A stretch of DNA of 12,999 nt. It comes from Deltaproteobacteria bacterium. GTDB taxonomy: Bacteria > Desulfobacterota > Desulfobacteria > Desulfobacterales > Desulfatirhabdiaceae. The notes under the pieces are model-generated. The model worked only from the letters and a program-made list of their open reading frames with translations. It was not told the DNA's origin and did no database searches. The position numbers were made by a program, and so were the translations under genes. Positions 7,194-12,999 of this stretch are shown one piece after another (position 1 is the first letter of the stretch; every line of letters starts with the position of its first letter). Location: NCBI GenBank assembly GCA_026388755.1, contig JAPLJE010000323.1, positions 1 to 12,999 on the forward strand, given 5' to 3'.

Positions 7194-7898
7194 ATGAGAC
7201 CCGTCATCCATATTTTTAAAAGAGAATTCAGCGCCTACATGGTATCGCCAGTTGCCTACATCGTCATTTCGGTGTTTCTGATCATCACCGGTTGGTTTTT
7301 CTTTACGCCGTTTTTTCTGCAGAATCAGGCCAGTCTTCGCAATTTTTTCTCCCTGCTGCCCCTGGTTTTCTCCTTTATCGTGCCGGCAATCACCATGCGT
7401 CTTCTGTCCGAGGAGTTCAGCGTCGGCTCGTATGAAACCCTGCTGACCCTTCCGGTAACATTCAGCGATGTCATTCTGGGCAAATTTCTGGCAGCGACCG
7501 GTTTTACGGCGGTCATGCTGGCACCGACCCTTTTGTATCCACTCACGGTTTCGGTTCTGGGCTCCCTGGACTGGGGACCCGTTCTGGGCGGGTATATCGG
7601 CGCATTGCTGCTTGGCGCCGCATTTTCAGCCATCGGTCTTCTGGCATCGTCCCTGACCCGGAACCAGATCGTTGCCTTTATCGTGGGAACGGCCATCTGC
7701 TTCAGCCTGTGTCTGATCGACAAGATGCTCTTTTTTCTGCCCCAGTCCCTGCTGGGCTTTTTTGAATACCTGGGCGCGGATTTTCATTTTCAAAACATCG
7801 CCAAGGGCATTCTGGATACGCGGGATATCCTGTATTTTATCAGTGTTGGATTTATCGGACTCTACGGCGCCAATCTGGCCATGCAGGAAAAATGTTAA
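7194..7898 (+). CDS. ABC-2 type transporter permease (GldF-like)
   Basis: Membrane subunit of the ABC system, 234 residues, in the inner membrane. ATG 7194 follows the ATPase stop by one base and has GGAG (7183-7186) upstream. About six hydrophobic segments are visible: TM1 roughly 20-41, TM2 roughly 51-68, then further stretches around AATGFTAVMLAPTLLYPLTV, GGYIGALLLGAAFSAIGLLAS, IVAFIVGTAICFSLCLI and ILYFISVGFIGLYGANLAM. The conserved cytoplasmic motif MRLLSEEFSVGSYETLLTLPV after TM2 is typical of GldF/NosY-type permeases and probably contacts the ATPase. It is one unit of the operon with the GldG-like and DUF4340 genes downstream. The transported substrate is unknown. In Flavobacterium the GldA/F/G set is linked to gliding motility, but that function should not be assumed here. 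Confidence 0.87.
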   Translation: MRPVIHIFKREFSAYMVSPVAYIVISVFLIITGWFFFTPFFLQNQASLRNFFSLLPLVFSFIVPAITMRLLSEEFSVGSYETLLTLPVTFSDVILGKFLAATGFTAVMLAPTLLYPLTVSVLGSLDWGPVLGGYIGALLLGAAFSAIGLLASSLTRNQIVAFIVGTAICFSLCLIDKMLFFLPQSLLGFFEYLGADFHFQNIAKGILDTRDILYFISVGFIGLYGANLAMQEKC

Positions 7899-7909
7899 GG
7901 AGCACCATT

Positions 7910-10162
7910 ATGGAAAAGCAGACGAACCGGACACAGCGATCCGGGAAATACGTCAAATTCATCGCATATTCAGTGGCATTGATTCTTTTGAACATGGCCG
8001 GCATGACGCTTTTTGCGCGCATCGATCTGACCGGAAACGGGATCTATTCGCTTTCAAAGGCCAGCCAGGAAGCGGTCAAAACCCTTTCCGAGCCGTTGAC
8101 CCTTCATGTCTTCTTTACGCGGAATCTTCCGGCGCCGCATAACAGCACCGAGCGGTATCTTCATGACCTGCTGGCCGAATACGCGGTATTCGCCGGCAAG
8201 AAATTCAATTACCGCTTTTACGATGTCAGTCCGGATGATGGCTCGCCGCAGTCGGCCAAAATTGAGAATCAGAAGCTGGCTGAATCCTACGGCGTTCAAC
8301 CGGTTCAGATTCAGGCAGTGGAAAATGACGAGGTCAAATTTCAGAAAGCCTATATGGGGCTGGTCCTGATTCACGGAGATCTGGTGGAACGCATTCCGGC
8401 CATTACCAGCACCGATGGGCTTGAATATCAGATCACCACCGCGATTCAGAAACTCACCAACAAGGTCAGTGTGCTGCTGGGGCTCAAAGAGGTCATCCAG
8501 GTGAGGCTCTACAAGTCTTCCTCGCTGGATGCGATTGCCCCTTACATGGGACTTAAAACCCTGCCCCAGCTCAACTCGGACATCGAATCCCTGGTCAAAA
8601 AGCTGAATAAACAGCTCTACAGCAAACTATCTTATACCTTCATGGATCCTACCGTGGATCCCAAGCTGGAGTCGGACATCGCAACCCACCAGCTCATAAG
8701 TCTCAAATGGCCGGAGCTTTCTAACGGCAAAATTCCGGCCGGCCAAGGCAGCATCGGAATGGTGATGCAATACGGCGCAAAAACCGTCACCATGCCGCTG
8801 CTGCAGGTCATTCAGATTCCCATCCTCGGCACCCAGTATCAACTGGCGGATATAAGTGCCATTGAAGAGGCCATGAACAAACAGATAGAAACCCTCATCG
8901 GCATCAATGAAACCATAGGGTATCTGGCGGATCACGGTACTCCCAATCTCTATGGCTCCCCGATGGGTCGCGGCCAGCAGGGAGCTCCGGAAGACGTGGA
9001 AACGTTCCGCAACCTGGTCTCCAAAACCTATTCGTTCAAGGACATCCAGCTCAAGGACCAGACGATTCTGGACGGCTTCAACTGCCTGGTGATCGCCGGC
9101 CCCACCAAGCCCTTCAGCGATTATGATCTCTTTCAGATAGACCAGTATTTGATGAAGGGGAAAAACCTGGCCGTTTTTCTGGATGCCTTTAAAGAGAGCG
9201 GCGGCCAACAAAACATGTTCAACTCCCAGGGACCCCAGCAAATCCCCTTGAATACCGGCCTGGAAAAGCTTATTGAGCATTACGGCATCAGCATCAAACC
9301 GGTAATGGTAATGGACGAGAACAGTTTCAAGCAGCAGGTTCCGCAGCAGTACGGCGGCGGAGAGCGGAATATCTATTTTGCGCCCCTGATCAAAAACGAA
9401 CAGATCAACAAGGATTATCCGTTCATGAAACCGATCAAGGGACTGGTTGCCTATAAAATGTCTCCCCTGCTGGCGAACAGCGACAAGCTTGCCCAATCCG
9501 GGATAAAGGCCAATCTGCTGTTCTCATCCTCCCCGAGATCCTGGGAAATGAAAGCGCCACTGAACCTCAACCCACTGTTCATGCAGCCGCCTGCGGCAAC
9601 CGAGAGCCTGTCTGCCAAACCACTGGCCTATATTCTGGAAGGGGAATTCCCCAGTTATTTTGCAGGAAAACCCATCCCGGAAAAACCGCAAACGGATAAA
9701 TCTCAAACAGATCCGGATGAATCTGAAGATCCGAAAACCCCGGAGAATAAACCGGCCCCAGAAGCCCCACCTGCCACCCCGGCTGCTTCCACCGACCTTT
9801 CAAAAATCGAAGGGAACGGGAAGGTGATCTCCAAGGGAAGCCCTGGCAAAATTTTTCTGATGGCCTCCTCCGAAATGCTGAAAGACAACATCCTGGATGA
9901 AGCAGGCCGAAGCCCCAATGCCGTCTTCATCCTGAATGTTCTGGATTATCTCAACAACCATCAGGACATAGCCATGATGCGCAGCAAGGAACAGCGCTTC
10001 AATCCTCTGGCGGATCTTTCGCCCCTGGCAAAAACCGGCATCAAGTCCCTGAATATTGCCGGGCTTCCGGTCCTGGTTATCCTTGCGGGCCTGCTCGTAT
10101 GGCTCAGCCGCAAATCCCGCAGACGGCAAATTCAACTGTTGTTTCAAAAGCAGGAAGGTTGA
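7910..10162 (+). CDS. GldG-like ABC transporter auxiliary protein
   Basis: Large extracytoplasmic partner of the ABC-2 transporter, 750 residues, GldG/ABC_transp_aux family. ATG 7910 is preceded by AAGGAG (7897-7902), 11 bp after the permease stop. One N-terminal membrane segment (about 16-36) is followed by RIDLTGNGIYSLSKAS, the family hallmark, then a long soluble part with the DUF4350/ThuA-like fold expected of the family (EPLTLHVFFTRNLP, GYLADHGTP, LVIAGPTKPFSDYDLFQIDQYLMKGKNLAVFLDAF). A Pro/Glu/Ala-rich low-complexity linker lies at about 588-630. After it comes GKIFLMASSEMLKDNI...NAVFILNVLDYL, and a second membrane segment (about 715-735) ends in a basic tail. This gives two anchors with the body outside the cytoplasm. 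It shares one base with the next gene. No enzymatic activity is apparent from sequence. Confidence 0.85.
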   Translation: MEKQTNRTQRSGKYVKFIAYSVALILLNMAGMTLFARIDLTGNGIYSLSKASQEAVKTLSEPLTLHVFFTRNLPAPHNSTERYLHDLLAEYAVFAGKKFNYRFYDVSPDDGSPQSAKIENQKLAESYGVQPVQIQAVENDEVKFQKAYMGLVLIHGDLVERIPAITSTDGLEYQITTAIQKLTNKVSVLLGLKEVIQVRLYKSSSLDAIAPYMGLKTLPQLNSDIESLVKKLNKQLYSKLSYTFMDPTVDPKLESDIATHQLISLKWPELSNGKIPAGQGSIGMVMQYGAKTVTMPLLQVIQIPILGTQYQLADISAIEEAMNKQIETLIGINETIGYLADHGTPNLYGSPMGRGQQGAPEDVETFRNLVSKTYSFKDIQLKDQTILDGFNCLVIAGPTKPFSDYDLFQIDQYLMKGKNLAVFLDAFKESGGQQNMFNSQGPQQIPLNTGLEKLIEHYGISIKPVMVMDENSFKQQVPQQYGGGERNIYFAPLIKNEQINKDYPFMKPIKGLVAYKMSPLLANSDKLAQSGIKANLLFSSSPRSWEMKAPLNLNPLFMQPPAATESLSAKPLAYILEGEFPSYFAGKPIPEKPQTDKSQTDPDESEDPKTPENKPAPEAPPATPAASTDLSKIEGNGKVISKGSPGKIFLMASSEMLKDNILDEAGRSPNAVFILNVLDYLNNHQDIAMMRSKEQRFNPLADLSPLAKTGIKSLNIAGLPVLVILAGLLVWLSRKSRRRQIQLLFQKQEG

Positions 10163-11160
10163 TGATGAAACTTAAAAAAGAATATATTTTTATTGCCATT
10201 GCCATTGTTTTGCTGGTCGGCTACCTATCGGTCCGAGAAACCGACCGGACCGAATACCGGCTCCCGGCCATTGCCAAGGTTGCCACATCCGACATCACCC
10301 GAATCGAGATTGCACGCCAGGAAGGAACGGTTGTTCTGGAAAAAATGGACACCCAGTGGCGGATTCAGCCCCAAGACTTTCCGGCAGATTCCGGCAAGGT
10401 GACCGCCATGCTGGATGATCTGGAAAAGCTGTCCCTGACTGCGCTGGTATCCGAATCCAAGTCTTATTCCCGGTACGATCTGGAGGCCGACAAAGCCATT
10501 CGCGTCAAGGCCTGGGCAGGAGACGGACTCAAGCGCGACATTCATATCGGAAAACCCGCGCCCACATTCCAGCATACGTTTGTCCGGATTGGGGATGGGC
10601 CAGAGGTTTATCATGCCCGGCAGAACCTGAAAAATGCCTTTGACCAGACCGTGGACAAGCTGCGCGACAAAACCGTTCTGGCATTTAATCTGGAAGAGAT
10701 AAAGGAAATCGCCATTACAAAGGAAGGAAAACAGACGGTGGTTCGCAAAAGCGAGATGGCCTTGCCGCCTGCAGCGTCTTCTCCTGCTCCCGCGGAGGGA
10801 ACACCACCTGCCGATGCAACAGCCAAGCCCGCCGAAATCCAGTGGCTGACGGATCAGGGAAAACCAGCCGATCTGTCCAAAATGAACCGGCTGCTTTCCA
10901 CGCTTTCCCATTTATCCTGCGAATCATACCTGGACGGGAAAAGCATATCCGATCTTTCAAATCCGATCAGCAGCTTCGTCATCAAGGGAAACAAAGACTA
11001 CACCCTGACCCTTTACGCCAAATCCGAAAAGGATGCGGCGGGATATCCGGCTTCATCTTCGGAAACCGGTTCCGTGTTTACCCTCTCGGACCGTCAGGCT
11101 GAGCCGTTGATTGCAAATCCGGAGGCCCTGACCGGCAATGCGGATAGTACGAAAAGTTGA
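10162..11160 (+). CDS. DUF4340 domain-containing membrane-anchored protein
   Basis: 332-residue protein of the DUF4340 family, which is repeatedly found next to GldG-like genes and is presumed to be part of the same complex. The start ATG 10162 overlaps the GldG TGA by one base; ATG 10165 is equally possible, and AGGAAGG (10152-10158) serves both. A single membrane anchor (about 7-23, IFIAIAIVLLVGYL) is followed by an extracytoplasmic domain with repeated beta-strand features (ITRIEIARQEGTVVLEKMDTQWRI, then VTAMLDDLEKLSLTALVSES), as is usual for the family. A Pro/Ala-rich insert sits at about 200-225. No catalytic motif is visible. It is the last gene of the operon: its stop is 23 bp from the convergent livF stop, and I see no clear terminator in that gap. 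Confidence 0.82.
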   Translation: MMKLKKEYIFIAIAIVLLVGYLSVRETDRTEYRLPAIAKVATSDITRIEIARQEGTVVLEKMDTQWRIQPQDFPADSGKVTAMLDDLEKLSLTALVSESKSYSRYDLEADKAIRVKAWAGDGLKRDIHIGKPAPTFQHTFVRIGDGPEVYHARQNLKNAFDQTVDKLRDKTVLAFNLEEIKEIAITKEGKQTVVRKSEMALPPAASSPAPAEGTPPADATAKPAEIQWLTDQGKPADLSKMNRLLSTLSHLSCESYLDGKSISDLSNPISSFVIKGNKDYTLTLYAKSEKDAAGYPASSSETGSVFTLSDRQAEPLIANPEALTGNADSTKS

Positions 11161-11183
11161 CGACCCAGGCCGGGGTGAAGCAT

Positions 11184-11897
11184 TTAACCTCCCAGGTAAG
11201 CGGATTTCACCTTCGGGTTGTCCAGAAGATCCCTGGCCAAACCTTCCAGAACCAATTTGCCGGTTTCCAATACAAAGGCGTAATGGGAGATATTGAGGGC
11301 GGCCCTAGCATTCTGTTCTACGAGCAGAATTGTTGTTCCGGATTTATTGAACCGCTTGATGACGGAAAGTATTTCACGCACCACCAGCGGGGCCAGTCCC
11401 ATGGAAGGTTCGTCCAACAGCAGTAATTTAGGTTTGCTCATGAAGGCCCGGGCGATAGCCAGCATTTGCTGCTCCCCGCCGGAAAGCGTTCCGGCGATCT
11501 GCTTGGAGCGCAGCTTCAGGATCGGAAAAATCTGATAGAGAGTTTCGATAGTCTGTCGAATCTCCTCCCGGTTGCGTTTTGTATGGTACAGGTAGGCGCC
11601 TAAGTGAATATTATCGTCAACGGTCATGTGATCAAAAAGCTGCCTTCCTTCGGGAACTTGGGATATACCCAATGATACAATCATGTTGGCAGGTAGCCCA
11701 TTGATAGGTTGACCATTAAAAATGATGCGCCCTTCGCGAGCGGGGATCAGTCCAGAGACAGTTTTTAACAGCGTGGATTTGCCAGCACCGTTCGCACCGA
11801 TGATGGAAACGATTTTCCCTTCGGGAACCTCCAAGGTAACCTTTTGCAGGGCAGGAATCCTGTTATAATATGTGCTGAGGTTTTCAATCCTGAGCAT
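11184..11897 (-). CDS. livF: Branched-chain amino-acid ABC transporter ATPase LivF
   Basis: Second ATPase of the Liv-type (HAAT family) importer for branched-chain or related amino acids, cytoplasmic face of the inner membrane. The start is taken at ATG 11897 (MLRIENLSTYY), because GGTGAGG lies six bases upstream and the 237-residue length matches LivF; the longer frame to 11930 would be inside livG. Walker A GANGAGKST (34-42), the LivF-typical QVPEGRQLFDHMTVDDNI (80-97), signature LSGGEQQ (138-144), Walker B LLLLDEPSMGLAP (158-170) and H-loop region LLVEQNA are all intact. The start overlaps the end of livG by 14 bases, so translation is probably coupled. The 3' end converges on the DUF4340 gene. 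Confidence 0.92.
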   Translation of the reverse strand: MLRIENLSTYYNRIPALQKVTLEVPEGKIVSIIGANGAGKSTLLKTVSGLIPAREGRIIFNGQPINGLPANMIVSLGISQVPEGRQLFDHMTVDDNIHLGAYLYHTKRNREEIRQTIETLYQIFPILKLRSKQIAGTLSGGEQQMLAIARAFMSKPKLLLLDEPSMGLAPLVVREILSVIKRFNKSGTTILLVEQNARAALNISHYAFVLETGKLVLEGLARDLLDNPKVKSAYLGG

Positions 11898-12678
11898 AAT
11901 CATCCTCACCGCTACCCAGGTAAGCCTCAATTACCTTTTGATTATTTTTGATTTCCTCGGGAGATCCTTCTGCGATCATTTCGCCGTAATTCAGCACCAG
12001 TATCTCGTCGGATATGTTCATAACCATTCTCATGTCATGTTCCACCAACAGGACGGTAATGCCTTTACCCTTGATGGCCTGGATCAGCGAAGATGCGGTC
12101 TCCTTTTCGGTCTCATTCAGCCCGCCTGCGGGTTCATCCAGGCAGAGCAGTTGCGGATCTGTGGCCAGAGCGCGTCCGATTTCAAGTATCTTCTGCTCTC
12201 CCAACGGCAAACTGTCCGCCGATTCATTGAACTTTTTTCCGAGGCCGACAAAATCGAGAATCTCAACGGCCCTTAATCGTATCTGCTCTTCTTTTCGCCT
12301 GGCACCGGGCCAGCGCAACCCGGAAGCCAAGAAAGACGACCGGATTCGCGTGTGGCAGCCCAGCATGACATTTTCAAGAACTGTCATATTTCCAAAAAGC
12401 TCAACTGTCTGAAAAGTCCGAGATACGCCAAGACATGCGATCTGGTGGGCACGTAAATTTTGGATAAGCTGGCCATTGAAATAGACGCTTCCTTCGGTCG
12501 GCGAAAAAGCGCCAGTGATGATATTAAACAAAGTAGTCTTCCCGGCACCGTTGGGCCCAATAACAGTCTTGATTGTTCCCCTTTTCACTTTCAAATCCAA
12601 ATTGGCGAGCGCCATCAATCCGCCAAATTTCATAACCAAATCTTTTACTTCAAGAATATATTCCAATTGACTGTTCAC
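11884..12678 (-). CDS. livG: Branched-chain amino-acid ABC transporter ATPase LivG
   Basis: First ATPase of the Liv importer, 264 residues. The GTG start (complement of 12676-12678) has AGGAG about ten bases upstream, inside the end of livM; seven bases separate the livM stop from this start. Walker A GPNGAGKTT (41-49), Q-loop Gln90 in SRTFQ, signature LPLGEQK (157-163), Walker B LLCLDEP (177-183), the AGGLN D-loop region and LLVEHDM are present. The signature begins with LP rather than LS, and the longer insert between the Q-loop and signature (HTRIRSSFLASGL) is normal for LivG. Its TGA lies inside livF. It works as a heterodimer with LivF on LivH/LivM. Confidence 0.92.
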   Translation of the reverse strand: MNSQLEYILEVKDLVMKFGGLMALANLDLKVKRGTIKTVIGPNGAGKTTLFNIITGAFSPTEGSVYFNGQLIQNLRAHQIACLGVSRTFQTVELFGNMTVLENVMLGCHTRIRSSFLASGLRWPGARRKEEQIRLRAVEILDFVGLGKKFNESADSLPLGEQKILEIGRALATDPQLLCLDEPAGGLNETEKETASSLIQAIKGKGITVLLVEHDMRMVMNISDEILVLNYGEMIAEGSPEEIKNNQKVIEAYLGSGEDDYAQD

Positions 12679-12685
12679 CTGCGAT

Positions 12686-12999
12686 TCATCTCCTGACCCA
12701 ACCCCTGATAATATTTGGAACCCCTACAAGTCCGTCGGGTAAAAAAATGGTAACCAGCAGCAGGATTAGACCATAGATGACTATTTCAAAGTCCTTAAAA
12801 TAATGCAGCCACTCGAAACTCAGAAATGTAATCAGAAAAGCACCAATAATGGCGCCCCAGATTTCATGCATTCCACCCAGAGCGATCATGATGAGAAGTT
12901 TAATTGAAAAGGAAAGGTCGAAAGTAGATGGATTGATAAAGTTCATGTAATGGGCATAAAGGCTTCCGGCCAGCGAGGACAGGATGGCCGAATAAATAA
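12686..12999 (-). CDS. livM: Branched-chain amino-acid ABC transporter permease LivM, partial (N-terminus outside window)
   Basis: C-terminal part of the LivM inner-membrane permease. The frame has no stop up to the right edge and reads IYSAILSSLAGSLYAHYMNFINPSTF upstream of the internal ATG at 12946, a region well known in LivM, so that ATG is not the true start. The conserved loop IALGGMHEIWGAIIGAFLIT, which contacts the ATPases, is followed by the last membrane segments and a short basic tail ending in WVRR. Gene order livM-livG-livF is the standard one; livH and the binding protein gene should lie beyond the right edge. Confidence 0.88.
   Translation of the reverse strand, partial: IYSAILSSLAGSLYAHYMNFINPSTFDLSFSIKLLIMIALGGMHEIWGAIIGAFLITFLSFEWLHYFKDFEIVIYGLILLLVTIFLPDGLVGVPNIIRGWVRR

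Noticed and set aside
8627..9496. Long antisense open frame (289 codons) opposite the GldG-like gene
   Set aside because: It lies wholly within a well-supported gene; the translation shows no recognisable domain and the frame is open because of the codon bias of the sense strand. The same applies to 10225-10911 (minus) and 3499-4137 (minus).
10192..10207. Short ATTGCC repeat at the start of the DUF4340 gene
   Set aside because: It encodes the Ile-Ala run of the membrane anchor; two to three units of coding repetition are not remarkable.
12190..12210. LivG signature LPLGEQK instead of LSGGQ
   Set aside because: LP-x-G-x-Q is usual for LivG-type ATPases, so it is not a defect.

Overview
The window looks like ordinary chromosome from a Gram-negative, probably Desulfobacterota-like (former Deltaproteobacteria) bacterium. 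This is inferred from protein character: an RNase G with a CEPC zinc-link, a DUF374 acyltransferase, a UbiG-type methyltransferase, a GldA/GldF/GldG/DUF4340 transporter set and a Liv-type amino-acid ABC operon. No rRNA, tRNA, CRISPR array, insertion sequence or phage gene was found.

Layout, left to right. (1) The 3' part of an RNase E/G gene (plus strand) enters from the left edge. (2) Convergent to it are a DUF374 acyltransferase and, upstream of that, an MltD-like lytic transglycosylase (both minus), i.e. envelope lipid and peptidoglycan functions. (3) Divergent from MltD is a UbiG-like O-methyltransferase (plus). (4) A HAD phosphatase (Gph-like) and a THUMP-domain rRNA methyltransferase follow on the minus strand, 29 bp apart. 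(5) An intergenic region of about 0.3 kb holds candidate promoters and a long leader hairpin. (6) A tight plus-strand operon encodes an ABC ATPase (GldA-like), an ABC-2 permease (GldF-like), a GldG-like auxiliary protein and a DUF4340 membrane-anchored protein. (7) A minus-strand livM-livG-livF block runs in from the right edge; only the C-terminal end of LivM is inside.

The most notable observation is in the GldA-like ATPase gene. A perfect 20-bp tandem duplication (6482-6521) shifts the frame and cuts the gene in two. Removing one copy restores a canonical ATPase of about 312 residues. As it stands, Walker A is on one ORF and the signature, Walker B and H-loop are on a second ORF that starts on an ATGA overlap. 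It could be a fresh mutation, a reversible length-switch, a translationally coupled split protein or an assembly error; the sequence alone cannot decide.

How the genes work together: the GldA/F/G/DUF4340 products are expected to form one inner-membrane ABC complex with large extracytoplasmic partners, substrate unknown. LivM/G/F form the permease and ATPase parts of a branched-chain or related amino-acid importer whose LivH and binding protein should lie to the right. The other genes are housekeeping functions: RNA decay, rRNA modification, quinone-type methylation, metabolite repair, lipid and wall turnover.
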